NCBI GenBank assembly: GCA_946413815.1
Contig: CAMKMD010000015.1
Span: 1 to 64,000, forward strand
DNA length: 64,000 nucleotides
Reading direction: 5' to 3'
DNA from: an uncultured Ruminococcus sp.
GTDB taxonomy: Bacteria; Bacillota; Clostridia; Oscillospirales; Ruminococcaceae
Below are positions 30,137 to 39,213 of this stretch, piece by piece (positions within the stretch are counted from its first letter, which is position 1; each line of letters begins with the position of its first letter). The translations under genes and the position numbers were made by a program. Below the pieces are notes generated by a model, which saw nothing but the letters and a program-made list of their open reading frames with translations, was not told the origin of the DNA and ran no database searches.

Positions 30137-32550
30137 AAAGACTATTAGCTGTTTCTGCAGCACTTACGATACTTACAAGCGCTTTTGCTTCATGCGGAAA
30201 GCCTGTACACGAGGCTTCAGAGAATAATACAAATGCCGTCGAGACCGCATCAGACCATGCGCAGACCGAGGAAGCTACAGTTTCACCTGCACAGGCAGAA
30301 GCAATAAAACGAATAACAAACGGCAGATACAGGTACGAAGAAATTACTCTTCCCGTTAAATATGACTATCTCTATAACCTTCAGAGCATCGGAGAAGATA
30401 CATTCACCTTCGTTTATTACAGTTCTGTGTCCAATAACGGACGTTCTGTCATCACAGACAGTTCATTCAGTGAACTTGCAGAGATACAGTACGATATCCC
30501 CGAAGAGGCAAAGCAGTATGACACCTGCGATCACGTACCGTTCTTCGATACCGACGGCAGCTTCACTGTACTTGTGACTGCTGAGGATCATGGAGGTATG
30601 TCCGCGCCGGAGAGTGAGGAAGAAGCAGAAAGTTTCGACTGGGATTCCTACAATGATAATTTTACTACACACTACTTTGCGTGCAGCTACGACAAGGACG
30701 GAAAACTCCTGAGCAGCTCAGAGGTAACATTCCCGGAGGAGTATTTTCAATACGGACAGGTGTACCTTTCAATTCTGACCAGCTTTCATGGTGACATAGT
30801 CGGTATACTTGACTCGAAAAAGATAATACGGATAAGCCCCTCTGACGGAAGCTATGATATAATTTATGAAGCAGAAGGCGATCCCTACACATTCAACGAA
30901 TCCAACCTTATCTATGACCGCGACGGAAGGCTCTTTTATGCAACAGATGAGTACGAGGAAAGTGAATACGGAGAGATATCAAACCGCTATTTAGAGTACC
31001 GCGAGATACGTGAAGACAACACTCTTTCCGATCCGGTAACGATAGACGATTACTACTACTGCAGCGGCTGTCCGCTCATGAGAGGATACGGAGAGTATCA
31101 GTTTCTCCTCGGCAGAGAGGACGCACTCTACGGAATCAGAGACGACGGCACGGAAGAGATGCTTGTAAACTGGGACAATTCCGGCATCACCGCAACGCAG
31201 CTCTGTCCGGCCGGGAACGGCGATTTCTTCGGTCTTCTTGATAACTATAACACCGATGACGGATCGGTCAGCCAGACCCTGATACGGCTCTCTCCGAGCG
31301 ATGCTTCCGATATCGAGAACAGGAACATAATCACTATCGGTACACCTGCTACATACGTCTTCGACAAGCGTATAATCAACAGCTACAACCACTCCCAGGA
31401 CAAAAACTATGCCGAGATTAAAACCTACGGAGAATATGATTTCAACGGTAACGGTGATAACTACGACTCAGCGATCGACAGTTCCAATAAGGCACTTGAG
31501 ACTGCGCTTGTCTCGGGAGACATCCCCGATATCATAGCAGGTCTTGAATATCCCCGCGTTGCAAATCTCTCAAAGAAAGGCGTATTTGCAGACCTCGGGC
31601 AGCTCATGGACAAGGACAGCGAATACAGCAGAAGCGCATTCGTGACGTGCTTCCTTGAGTGTCTGACCTCTCCCGACGGAGGTATCTACACCATTTCAAA
31701 CTGCTTCAGCGTTGATTCAAAGCTTGTAAAGACCAAGATATGGAACAAGCCGACATGGACTCTAGATGAGATGATAGAAGTGTTCGACAGTCACGAGGAT
31801 ACTGCTTCTCATCTCTATGACGGTGATACCAAGATGGTTATGCTCCAGAATATGACGAACACTATGGACGGCCTTATCGACTATGACAAAGCTACCTGCA
31901 ATTTCAACAGCCCGAAGTTCATCAGGATACTCGAGTTCTGCAACAGATTCGTTGACGAGGAGATAACTCCTGACAAGGACATTGACGGCGGATATGCCAA
32001 TCAGATGTACTGGACGGATAAGTTCACCTGGTTTGAAAGAGACCTTGTGCTTACTCAGGACTGCTCTGCAGAGGGAGTTAGATACTGCATGACAAAATAC
32101 CTTGAGGGCGGCGGAGAGGATATGATATTCGTCGGATATCCTTCTGACAGCGGAAGCGGAGGAAGAATAGCTGTAAATGATTTCATTTCAATTTCAGAGG
32201 CCTGTGAAAACAAAGATGCCGCATGGGATTTCATCAGGTACTATATAGATAATAGCTTCGGCTACGGGTATTCGGCTCTGAACAGCAGATTCGAGGAGGA
32301 AATATACAGTGAAGTCGGCGCAGAGCATACCGCATCCGGCAATCCGATACAGCCGGAAACAAGAGAAGAAGCAGATATGATAAAGGAGTACATCCTCAGC
32401 TGCTCTACTATTGAGAATTCCTTCCCGAACGAATTATGGAGCATCATATACGAAGAGGCAAGTGAATACTTTGCCGGAAATATCACGGCTGAAGAAGCCG
32501 CAGAGCGTATCCAGAACCGCTCAGAGATTTACGTCAGTGAAAATCAGTGA
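30133..32550 (+). CDS. Large solute-binding lipoprotein of the ECF operon
   Basis: 805 aa from ATG 30133, overlapping the previous stop as ATGA. Lipobox FASC places the lipidated Cys at residue 21. The first ~400 residues are repetitive, Tyr/Asp-rich beta structure, possibly propeller-like. The C-terminal ~350 residues resemble extracellular solute-binding protein family 1 (sugar binders), for example GGRIAVNDFISISEACENKDAAWDFIRYYI. No permease or ATPase follows, so it may act as a surface sensor for the sigma/anti-sigma pair rather than as a transporter part. Confidence 0.75.
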   Translation: MKRLLAVSAALTILTSAFASCGKPVHEASENNTNAVETASDHAQTEEATVSPAQAEAIKRITNGRYRYEEITLPVKYDYLYNLQSIGEDTFTFVYYSSVSNNGRSVITDSSFSELAEIQYDIPEEAKQYDTCDHVPFFDTDGSFTVLVTAEDHGGMSAPESEEEAESFDWDSYNDNFTTHYFACSYDKDGKLLSSSEVTFPEEYFQYGQVYLSILTSFHGDIVGILDSKKIIRISPSDGSYDIIYEAEGDPYTFNESNLIYDRDGRLFYATDEYEESEYGEISNRYLEYREIREDNTLSDPVTIDDYYYCSGCPLMRGYGEYQFLLGREDALYGIRDDGTEEMLVNWDNSGITATQLCPAGNGDFFGLLDNYNTDDGSVSQTLIRLSPSDASDIENRNIITIGTPATYVFDKRIINSYNHSQDKNYAEIKTYGEYDFNGNGDNYDSAIDSSNKALETALVSGDIPDIIAGLEYPRVANLSKKGVFADLGQLMDKDSEYSRSAFVTCFLECLTSPDGGIYTISNCFSVDSKLVKTKIWNKPTWTLDEMIEVFDSHEDTASHLYDGDTKMVMLQNMTNTMDGLIDYDKATCNFNSPKFIRILEFCNRFVDEEITPDKDIDGGYANQMYWTDKFTWFERDLVLTQDCSAEGVRYCMTKYLEGGGEDMIFVGYPSDSGSGGRIAVNDFISISEACENKDAAWDFIRYYIDNSFGYGYSALNSRFEEEIYSEVGAEHTASGNPIQPETREEADMIKEYILSCSTIENSFPNELWSIIYEEASEYFAGNITAEEAAERIQNRSEIYVSENQ

Positions 32551-32582
32551 CAGATGTCACGCACATAGTAAAAAACTTCATA

Positions 32583-32611
32583 TTGTCCGTAGAGCCGCTA
32601 TGTTGTATACT
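32583..32611 (+). promoter_or_regulatory. Promoter of a short orphan transcript
   Basis: TTGTCC (32583-32588), 17-bp spacer, TATACT (32606-32611). Arms of an imperfect inverted repeat, GAGCCGCT (32592-32599) and AGCGGCTC (32630-32637), flank the -10 box and TSS. Confidence 0.55.
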
Positions 32612-32658
32612 GTTATCAGAGAACAACGGAGCGGCTCCATTCCTGAAAGGAGGGCAAT

Positions 32659-32682
32659 ATGAATAAGATGTCAGCGACATGA
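32659..32682 (+). CDS. Possible 7-codon ORF with strong ribosome site
   Basis: ATG preceded by AAAGGAGGGCAAT encodes MNKMSAT and stops. It lies in a ~100-nt transcript defined by the promoter at 32583-32611 and the terminator at 32692-32718, with no larger gene downstream on this strand. It could be a tiny peptide or part of a small RNA; translation is not shown. Confidence 0.3.
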   Translation: MNKMSAT

Positions 32683-32691
32683 GTATACAGG

Positions 32692-32718
32692 AACAGGCAC
32701 CTGACGGTGCCTGTTATT
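32692..32718. terminator. Terminator of the short transcript and of the EamA gene
   Basis: AACAGGCAC (32692-32700) and GTGCCTGTT (32707-32715), then ATTCTTCT. It overlaps the 3' end of the converging EamA gene. Confidence 0.75.
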
Positions 32719-33661
32719 CTTCTCCCATGGAGGATGTGTTGTTCCTGTTTACAATGTATATACCGACGCAGACAAGAAGAAGTGATATGATCCCTCTGAA
32801 CCCGAACGCACCGCTCTCTCCGAGAACTATCGCTGAAATGATGACTCCGCAGATAGGGTTCATAAAGCCAAATACCGCGACCTTTGAGACAGGGTTATAT
32901 TTTAGCAGCACCGACCACAATGAGTAAGCCGCAGCCGATACAAATGACAGATACAGGAGTATAGACACTGAGCCCGGATTCACGGTTCCGAGGTGACCGC
33001 CGCATACCGCTCCGGCAAGCCACATTACAAGGCCGCCGAAGAGGAACTGATAACCGCTTAACATGACCGGATCCTCGGATGCGGAATACCGCTTCATCAG
33101 CACAGACGAAAAACCGCTGGCTATAGTACACAGGAAAATGAAGCCGTCACCAATGAATGAGAAACCTGTACTTCCGCTCAACCCGCCGAGGTTTATCAGT
33201 ACGATGCCGGAGAAGCCTATGACACAGCCGAGTATCTTACGCAAAGTCAGGTCTTCTGTCCTGTAAATAAGCGAAGAGATGAGAATGGCACTGAATACGT
33301 TGGCTGCAACGATTATGGCAGCCTTAGTGCCTGTGGTGTGGGCAAGGCCTATATAATAAAAGAAGTATTGCAGAATAGTCTGGAACAGGCTTATCTTCAT
33401 AAAAGCAGGAACAGCCCTTCGAGAGGGCAGTATCGGCTTCCGGCGTGCGATGCTGGCTGCAACAATGGCCATGAGTCCGGCAATTGCAAACCTTATGCCG
33501 GCAAAGACCATCTGTGACTTCCAGTCTGAGGTATCTGTGCCAAACCGCTCATATCCGGTTTTTACACCGGAGAACGCACTTCCCCACAGTGCTGAGCAGA
33601 TGAAGGCTATGACAGCAACAGCCCAGGTGCGGCTGAGGAGCTTTTCTTTCTTTATTTCCAT
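32714..33661 (-). CDS. EamA/DMT-family transporter
   Basis: 315 aa with ten predicted membrane helices in two EamA repeats; each repeat shows the family feel (WGSAFSGVKTGY in the first, LGESGAFGFRGIISLLLVCVGIYIV near the end). Such drug/metabolite transporters export or exchange small metabolites. It is divergent from the queuosine operon with -35 boxes only 5 bp apart, but a link to preQ1 is speculative. Confidence 0.9.
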   Translation of the reverse strand: MEIKKEKLLSRTWAVAVIAFICSALWGSAFSGVKTGYERFGTDTSDWKSQMVFAGIRFAIAGLMAIVAASIARRKPILPSRRAVPAFMKISLFQTILQYFFYYIGLAHTTGTKAAIIVAANVFSAILISSLIYRTEDLTLRKILGCVIGFSGIVLINLGGLSGSTGFSFIGDGFIFLCTIASGFSSVLMKRYSASEDPVMLSGYQFLFGGLVMWLAGAVCGGHLGTVNPGSVSILLYLSFVSAAAYSLWSVLLKYNPVSKVAVFGFMNPICGVIISAIVLGESGAFGFRGIISLLLVCVGIYIVNRNNTSSMGEE

Positions 33662-33719
33662 ATTTTCACTCTTTCTTTAGACAAATCGGCCGGATGTCAC
33701 CCATGACACCAGCTTTACC

Positions 33720-33748
33720 ATTATAGCACCGGCAGGAAGGTTTGTCAA
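33720..33748 (-). promoter_or_regulatory. Sigma-A promoter of the EamA gene
   Basis: Minus strand TTGACA (33748-33743), 17-bp spacer, TATAAT (33725-33720). Confidence 0.85.
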
Positions 33749-33753
33749 AGGGC

Positions 33754-33782
33754 TTGACAAAAAATACAGATAATGCTATAAT
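33754..33782 (+). promoter_or_regulatory. Sigma-A promoter of the queuosine operon
   Basis: TTGACA (33754-33759), 17-bp spacer, TATAAT (33777-33782). Start of the 150-nt leader. Confidence 0.85.
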
Positions 33783-33788
33783 AAATGC

Positions 33789-33938
33789 TGTCCGACAGTT
33801 CGTTTGCGCCATCCTGTCGTTAATCAAAACCAGGGCATCATCAATGTTGATCTGCGTGAGGACTATAATGTCCGCTCGCATTACGTTAATGCTGCGCCTG
33901 CTTACACAAGCAGGCGTTTATTTTTCCGGAGGGATAGA
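33789..33938 (+). ncRNA. Structured leader of the que operon, candidate preQ1 riboswitch
   Basis: About 150 nt between promoter and queD. It has a CGACAG/CTGTCG stem near the 5' end, an extended hairpin closed by GGAC/GTCC, a small GCATTA/TAATGC hairpin and finally a Rho-independent terminator just before the queD ribosome site. This is the design of a transcription-attenuating riboswitch. PreQ1-III riboswitches are known from Ruminococcaceae, so preQ1 is the likely ligand, but class membership is not confirmed. Confidence 0.55.
33895..33925 (+). terminator. Attenuator terminator before queD
   Basis: CGCCTGCTT (33895-33903), loop ACAC, AAGCAGGCG (33908-33916), then TTTATTTTT. It lies inside the leader, 5' of the first gene, so it must be conditional. 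Confidence 0.85.
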
Positions 33939-34364
33939 ATGTATTATCTGAAAACCTCAGCATCGTTCGACAGCGCACACTTCCTTCACGGCTACAATGG
34001 GAAATGTGCCAATATCCACGGTCACAGCTGGAAGGCAGTGGTCACCATAAACGGCAGCGAGTTACAAGCTGCGGGCGAAAAGCGCGGTATGCTGATAGAT
34101 TTCGGCGACCTGAAAAAGGCAGTACGTGCCCTTGCCGACAGCTTCGACCACACACTCATATTTGAGGAGGGCACACTTAAAGAGACTACATTTGCAGCCC
34201 TTAGTGAGGAGGGCTTCAGCCTGACGCCCGTCCCCTTCCGCCCCACTGCCGAGAATTTTGCAAAGCATTTCTTCGAAAAGCTCACCAAGCAGGGGTTCCC
34301 GGTATCTTCTGTAAAGATATACGAGACTCCCGAGAACTGTGCCGTATATGAGGTGGAGAGATGA
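33939..34364 (+). CDS. queD: 6-carboxytetrahydropterin synthase QueD
   Basis: 141 aa from ATG 33939, with GGAGGG upstream. The zinc-binding set of the 6-pyruvoyl-tetrahydropterin synthase fold is visible: His in FDSAHFLHGYNGKC and the HGHSW pair; the C-terminal Glu is in YETPENCAVYE. It converts dihydroneopterin triphosphate from FolE to 6-carboxytetrahydropterin. First gene of a compact five-gene preQ1 operon; its TGA overlaps the queE ATG. Confidence 0.93.
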   Translation: MYYLKTSASFDSAHFLHGYNGKCANIHGHSWKAVVTINGSELQAAGEKRGMLIDFGDLKKAVRALADSFDHTLIFEEGTLKETTFAALSEEGFSLTPVPFRPTAENFAKHFFEKLTKQGFPVSSVKIYETPENCAVYEVER

Positions 34365-35023
34365 GCTTTGCGGTAGTTGAGAAGTTCGCAAGCATAAACG
34401 GCGAGAGTATCAGAGCCGGTGAGCCCGCTGTATTCATCCGTTTCCGGGGCTGTAATCTTCACTGCTCCTACTGCGATACGAAATGGGCCAACAGTCAGGA
34501 CGCACCTGCTGTGATGACGACAGCGGAGGAGATAACGGAATACGCTGACAGCACCGGCATAAGAAACATTACACTGACCGGTGGAGAGCCCCTGCTCCGC
34601 GAGGGTATTGAAGAAGTCATCAGCCTGCTGATAAGGCACGGGCATACAGTAGAGATCGAGACAAACGGCAGCGTTGATATCTCAGAGCTTTCGCAGCTAA
34701 GCGAAAGGCCTTTTTTCACTCTCGATTACAAGCTGCCCGGAAGCGGTATGGAAAAGGCCATGCTGACCGGCAATTACAGGTATCTCAAACAGGGAGATGC
34801 AGTGAAGTTCGTGGTCTCAGACAGGAATGACCTTGACAAAGCTCGTGCAATAATCGGTACCTTCACACTTACAGAAAAGTGCAGTGTATATCTCAGCCCC
34901 GTATTCGGGCGTATCGATCCTGAAGAGATAGTCTCCTATTTGCTGGAAAATAAGATGAACGGCGTAAGGCTGCAGCTGCAGCTTCACAAGTATATATGGG
35001 ATCCCGACAAGAGAGGAGTCTGA
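34361..35023 (+). CDS. queE: 7-carboxy-7-deazaguanine synthase QueE (radical SAM)
   Basis: 220 aa. The radical-SAM cluster motif CNLHCSYC (Cys31, Cys35, Cys38) has the QueE spacing, followed by the SAM-binding TLTGGEPLL. It rearranges 6-carboxytetrahydropterin to 7-carboxy-7-deazaguanine using a [4Fe-4S] cluster, SAM and Mg2+. It overlaps queD by 4 bp. Confidence 0.94.
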   Translation: MSFAVVEKFASINGESIRAGEPAVFIRFRGCNLHCSYCDTKWANSQDAPAVMTTAEEITEYADSTGIRNITLTGGEPLLREGIEEVISLLIRHGHTVEIETNGSVDISELSQLSERPFFTLDYKLPGSGMEKAMLTGNYRYLKQGDAVKFVVSDRNDLDKARAIIGTFTLTEKCSVYLSPVFGRIDPEEIVSYLLENKMNGVRLQLQLHKYIWDPDKRGV

Positions 35024-35024
35024 A

Positions 35025-35585
35025 ATGGACAAGGAAAAGATAGAATATCATATAAGAGGTCTTCTTGAGGCTATAGGCGAGGATCCGGACAGAGAAGGTC
35101 TTGTTGAGACACCTGCAAGAGTTGCCAATATGCTTGAAGAGGTCCTTGAAGGAACCAAGTACACCAATCACGAGATAGCAGAAATGTTCGGCAAGACCTT
35201 CACCTCGGAAAGCGGTGACGCTGATGAGGCGATCATCATGAAGGACATCACGGTTTTCAGCTACTGTGAGCATCACATGGCATTGATGTATGATATGACA
35301 GTAAATGTTGGCTATATCCCCCGCGGCAAGGTGCTCGGCCTGAGCAAGATAGCACGTATATGTGACATGGCAGCAAAGAGGCTTCAGCTTCAGGAAAAGC
35401 TTGGCCATGATATCGCAGAGATCATCTCGGAGGCCGCCGGTACACCGGATGTGGGGGTAAAGATTAGCGGCTGCCACAGCTGTATGACCGCAAGAGGTAT
35501 AAAGAATGCAACCTCACATACGGAGACGCGCACCTACCTCGGCTCCTTTAAAACTGACTGCGAGCTGAAAAAGCTGCTCGACTAA
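35025..35585 (+). CDS. folE: GTP cyclohydrolase I
   Basis: 186 aa. The zinc ligands are visible in YCEHHMAL (Cys81, His84) and the later GCHSCMTARG cysteine; ETPARVANM and the SKIARI region are typical. It opens GTP to dihydroneopterin triphosphate, the first step of the deazaguanine branch and of folate synthesis. Its place inside the que operon indicates a dedicated copy for queuosine. Confidence 0.94.
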   Translation: MDKEKIEYHIRGLLEAIGEDPDREGLVETPARVANMLEEVLEGTKYTNHEIAEMFGKTFTSESGDADEAIIMKDITVFSYCEHHMALMYDMTVNVGYIPRGKVLGLSKIARICDMAAKRLQLQEKLGHDIAEIISEAAGTPDVGVKISGCHSCMTARGIKNATSHTETRTYLGSFKTDCELKKLLD

Positions 35586-35597
35586 GAAGGAGGAACT

Positions 35598-36284
35598 ATG
35601 AAAGCTCTTGTACTTTTCAGCGGCGGTCTTGACAGTTCTACCTGTCTCGCCCTCGCTGTGAACAAATATGGAAAAGAAAACGTAATTGCTCTGTCTGTAT
35701 ACTACGGACAGAAGCATGACAAGGAGATACGTTCTGCAAAGGCTGTTGCGGAGTATTACGGTGTGGAGCTCAGGTCTCTCGATCTTAAGGCGATCTTCGC
35801 CGGCTCGGACTGCTCCCTGCTTGCAGGATCGGACAGGGAGATACCCAAGGAGAGCTACGCCGAACAGCTTGAAGAGACTGACGGTTCTCCGGTGTCGACC
35901 TATGTTCCATTCAGGAACGGACTTTTCATCGCATCTGCGGCGAGTATCGCTCTTTCCTGCGGCTGCGGCGTGATATACTACGGCGCACACAGCGATGATG
36001 CAGCCGGAAATGCATATCCGGACTGCTCCGAAGCCTTCAATAACGCCATGAACGAGGCTGTATTCATCGGAAGCGGTGAGCAGCTGCGTGTTGAAGCGCC
36101 CTTCGTAGGGCTGAAAAAGGCGGACATAGTACGTATCGGTACTGAACTCGGAGTGCCCTATGAACTCACATGGAGCTGCTATGAGGGCGGTGAGAAGCCC
36201 TGCGGTGAATGCGGAACCTGCCGTGACAGGATAGCTGCTTTTGAAGCAAACGGACTCACTGACCCGCTCATGAAAGGAGAATGA
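35598..36284 (+). CDS. queC: 7-cyano-7-deazaguanine synthase QueC
   Basis: 228 aa. The ATP-pyrophosphatase P-loop SGGLDSS (8-14) starts the protein, and a zinc-binding cysteine cluster [15 protein letters not shown] ends it. It converts 7-carboxy-7-deazaguanine to preQ0 with ammonia and ATP. Its end overlaps an alternative upstream start of queF, showing tight coupling. Confidence 0.95.
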   Translation: MKALVLFSGGLDSSTCLALAVNKYGKENVIALSVYYGQKHDKEIRSAKAVAEYYGVELRSLDLKAIFAGSDCSLLAGSDREIPKESYAEQLEETDGSPVSTYVPFRNGLFIASAASIALSCGCGVIYYGAHSDDAAGNAYPDCSEAFNNAMNEAVFIGSGEQLRVEAPFVGLKKADIVRIGTELGVPYELTWSCYEGGEKPCGECGTCRDRIAAFEANGLTDPLMKGE

Positions 36285-36286
36285 CA

Positions 36287-36784
36287 ATGGAAGGAAGAAC
36301 AGCAGAGGAAAGAGGAGATATCACCCTCCTCGGCAATAACAACACAAAGTACAGCGCCGACTATTCACCGGAGGTGCTTGAGACCTTCCCCAACAAGCAC
36401 CCGGACAGGGATTACTTCGTGAAGTTCAACTGTCCGGAGTTCACAAGCCTCTGCCCTATTACAGGCCAGCCCGATTTCGCTACTATTTATATTTCCTACG
36501 TCCCTGATGTACGTATGGTAGAGAGCAAGTCGCTGAAGCTCTACCTATTCAGTTTCCGAAACCACGGCGACTTCCATGAGGACTGCGTAAATATAATCAT
36601 GAACGACCTGATAAAGCTTATGGACCCCAAATATATTGAAGTATGGGGAAAATTCCTGCCGAGAGGCGGCCTCTCCATTGACCCGTACTGTAACTATGGC
36701 AAGAAGGGTACACGTTGGGAAGAGGTCGCATGGGACAGACTCTCACAGCATGATATGTACCCGGAGAGCGTCAATAACAGATAA
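36287..36784 (+). CDS. queF: NADPH-dependent preQ0 reductase QueF
   Basis: 165 aa from ATG 36287, seven bases after AGGAG; the ATG at 36281 is too close. It is the short (YkvM-type) form. Catalytic Cys56 in [10 protein letters not shown] and Asp63 form the thioimide site; the QueF motif [16 protein letters not shown] and FHEDC follow. It reduces the nitrile of preQ0 to preQ1, the end product of the operon. No tgt gene is in the window. Confidence 0.95.
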   Translation: MEGRTAEERGDITLLGNNNTKYSADYSPEVLETFPNKHPDRDYFVKFNCPEFTSLCPITGQPDFATIYISYVPDVRMVESKSLKLYLFSFRNHGDFHEDCVNIIMNDLIKLMDPKYIEVWGKFLPRGGLSIDPYCNYGKKGTRWEEVAWDRLSQHDMYPESVNNR

Positions 36785-36798
36785 TAAAGCCTTGGCGC

Positions 36799-36827
36799 TT
36801 GACAATCATTTGTTAATGTGATATCAT
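36799..36827 (+). promoter_or_regulatory. Promoter of the XRE-cupin / acyl-CoA synthetase operon
   Basis: TTGACA (36799-36804), 17-bp spacer, TATCAT (36822-36827). Confidence 0.75.
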
Positions 36828-36886
36828 TAATATATGTGCCCGTCACTATGGGCGGGCAGTCTCAAAACTAAAAAGGAGGTCACGCT

Positions 36887-37432
36887 ATGGAGACCATCAG
36901 CGAGATCGCAGCTCGTATTCGCGAACTGCGTGAAGTATGTGATTACACACAGGAAAAGCTGGCAGAAGAACTTGGCATAAGTGCCGAGCAGTATGCAGGC
37001 TATGAAACAAACGGAGACTTTCCTATCAGCGTAATCTACGAGATTGCAAACAAATTCGGCGTAGATTTCAATGAGCTGGTAACAGGCGAGCCGAGCCGTA
37101 TAGACACATTCCAGGTCGTCCGCCGCGGTAAGGGCAGAAGTATCAGCCGTTTCCCCGGATACAGATTCAAGGATCTCGCTTTCCGTTTTGCGGACAAGAT
37201 CATGCAGCCGCTTCTTGTAACTCTTGAACCCACTGACGAGCCCGCTAAGCTTGTAACTCATTCCGGACAGGAATTCAACCTCGTTCTCAAAGGCAGCGTT
37301 GCAGTAGTATTCGAAGACAAGGAGATAATCCTCAATGAAGGCGATTCGATCTATTTCGATCCTACATACCCTCACGGACAGCGCTGCGCCGGAGACACCA
37401 AGGCAAGATTCCTCACTATGATCGCAGAATGA
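36887..37432 (+). CDS. XRE-family regulator with C-terminal cupin
   Basis: 181 aa. Residues about 8-65 are a Cro/C1-type helix-turn-helix (YTQEKLAEELGISAEQYAGYE); residues about 105-180 are a cupin_2 beta-barrel (HSGQEFNLVLKGSVAVVFEDKEIILNEGDSIYFD, ending with the PHGQR metal-site region). The layout matches PuuR-like ligand-sensing regulators. It lies 36 bp before the AMP-ligase gene, so it probably controls that enzyme. Confidence 0.9.
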   Translation: METISEIAARIRELREVCDYTQEKLAEELGISAEQYAGYETNGDFPISVIYEIANKFGVDFNELVTGEPSRIDTFQVVRRGKGRSISRFPGYRFKDLAFRFADKIMQPLLVTLEPTDEPAKLVTHSGQEFNLVLKGSVAVVFEDKEIILNEGDSIYFDPTYPHGQRCAGDTKARFLTMIAE

Positions 37433-37468
37433 TCCTGCGGAACCTAATATAAAGGAGTATCAATAATC

Positions 37469-39142
37469 ATGCTTTTAGACCGTTATCTTCCCCGGATCGA
37501 ATTCGATTCGTATGAGGATTTCAAGGAAAATTACCGTGTAAATGTTCCGGAGGATTTCAACTTCGGATGGGATATAGTTGACGAATGGGCAAAGCAGGAG
37601 CCTGAGAAAAAGGCTATGATCTGGCTCAGCCACGACAAAGAGGAGAGAGTCTTCACATTTACGGACATATCAAAGCTCTCCAACAAGACCTGCCATTACT
37701 TCCGCAGTCTCGGGCTGAAGAAGGGTGATGTAGTTCTCCTCATTCTTCGCCGCCGCTGGGAATACTGGGTAATAGCCACTGCTCTTCACAAGCTCGGCGT
37801 TATCCTCATACCCGGAAACCTCCTCTTCACAACACATGACATTGCATACAGAGGTAATATGGCCGGTATCTCTGCCATTATCGCCTGTGATGACGAGTAT
37901 ATCCGTACTCAGATAGACGGAGCTGCTCCCGAGATAAAGACTCTCCGTAAGAAAATCGCTGTTGCTTCCCCCCGTGAGGGCTGGGATTTCTTCGAGGATG
38001 AGATAGAGAAGTATCCTGATACCTTTGAGCGCCCGACAGATGATCAGGCAACAAAGGCTACAGATACGATGCTGATCTACTTTACTTCAGGCTCTACAGG
38101 TATGCCCAAAATGGTATGTCACAACTTCGCACATCCCCTCGGCCATATCGTTACTGCCAAGTACTGGCACCAGGTACAGGAAAACAAGCTCCATATGTCT
38201 ATTTCCGACTCAGGCTGGGCTAAGTTCGGCTGGGGCAAGATCTACGGACAGTGGATCTGCGGCGCTGTACAGTTTGTATATGACTTCACCGGAAGGTTCA
38301 ATGCCAAGGATATACTCGAGGTAATAAGCAAGTACAAGCTCACTACCTTCTGTGCACCTCCTACTATGTACCGTTTCATGCTTCAGGAAGACATGACTCA
38401 GTATGACCTCTCCTCTATACAGAATTTCTGCAATGCAGGCGAGCCTCTCAACCCTGAGGTATTCAACCGTATCTATGAGCTCACAGGAAAGAAAATGCGT
38501 GAGGGCTTCGGTCAGACTGAAGGTACTGTACTTATCGCAAATTTCCCGTGGATCGATCCCAAGCCGGGTTCCACAGGAAAGCCCTCTCCTCTGTACAATA
38601 TCCATCTTCTCCGCGCTGACGGCACCGAGGCTGAAGACGGTGAGGAAGGCAGCATCATGATCTGCGATATAGACAAGTATCATCCGACCGGTCTCTTTAC
38701 AGCATACTACAAGAACCCTGAACTGACTGAGGCTGTTCTCGGCGGAAAGAATTACGATACAGGCGACGTTGCATGGCGCGACTCCCGCGGATATTACTGG
38801 TTCGTGGGCCGTAACGATGATGTTATCAAGTGCTCAGGCTACCGTATCGGACCCTTCGAGGTAGAGAGCGCACTGCTCACACATCCGGCTGTAGTTGAAT
38901 CAGCTATAACCGGCGCTCCCGACCCTATCAGAGGTCAGGTCGTAAAGGCTACAGTAGTTCTAGCTGAGGGCTATACCCCATCCCCTGAACTTACAAAGGA
39001 GCTTCAGGATCATGTTAAGCGCGAGACTGCGCCCTACAAGTATCCCCGTGTTATCGAGTACGTCAAGGAGCTTCCGAAGACTCTCGGCGGTAAGATCAAG
39101 CGTGCCGAGATAAGACATCACGATGAAGAGAATAATCAGTAA
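37469..39142 (+). CDS. Acyl-CoA synthetase (AMP-forming)
   Basis: 557 aa ANL-superfamily enzyme. The P-loop YFTSGSTGMPKM, the adenylate motif EGFGQTEGT, DTGDVAWRD and the C-terminal hinge GRNDDVIKCSGYRIGP with catalytic Lys in LGGKIKR are all present. It resembles medium-chain acyl-CoA or acetyl-CoA synthetase-like ligases of gut Firmicutes; the acyl substrate is unknown. Co-transcribed with the cupin regulator. Confidence 0.9.
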   Translation: MLLDRYLPRIEFDSYEDFKENYRVNVPEDFNFGWDIVDEWAKQEPEKKAMIWLSHDKEERVFTFTDISKLSNKTCHYFRSLGLKKGDVVLLILRRRWEYWVIATALHKLGVILIPGNLLFTTHDIAYRGNMAGISAIIACDDEYIRTQIDGAAPEIKTLRKKIAVASPREGWDFFEDEIEKYPDTFERPTDDQATKATDTMLIYFTSGSTGMPKMVCHNFAHPLGHIVTAKYWHQVQENKLHMSISDSGWAKFGWGKIYGQWICGAVQFVYDFTGRFNAKDILEVISKYKLTTFCAPPTMYRFMLQEDMTQYDLSSIQNFCNAGEPLNPEVFNRIYELTGKKMREGFGQTEGTVLIANFPWIDPKPGSTGKPSPLYNIHLLRADGTEAEDGEEGSIMICDIDKYHPTGLFTAYYKNPELTEAVLGGKNYDTGDVAWRDSRGYYWFVGRNDDVIKCSGYRIGPFEVESALLTHPAVVESAITGAPDPIRGQVVKATVVLAEGYTPSPELTKELQDHVKRETAPYKYPRVIEYVKELPKTLGGKIKRAEIRHHDEENNQ

Positions 39143-39147
39143 GATAT

Positions 39148-39183
39148 AAACAAACAGGACGGCATATGCCGTCCTGTTTGTTT
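39148..39183 (+). terminator. Terminator of the acyl-CoA synthetase operon
   Basis: Perfect palindrome with 18-bp arms AAACAAACAGGACGGCAT and its inverse, followed by T. Confidence 0.85.
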
Positions 39184-39213
39184 TATACTATTTAACTCTG
39201 TAATACAGACCGA

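Noticed and set aside
32714..33782. EamA transporter as a dedicated preQ1 or queuosine transporter
   Set aside because: Divergent promoters are the only link. The family is broad, the gene is not in the que transcript, and its own leader shows no preQ1-I core.
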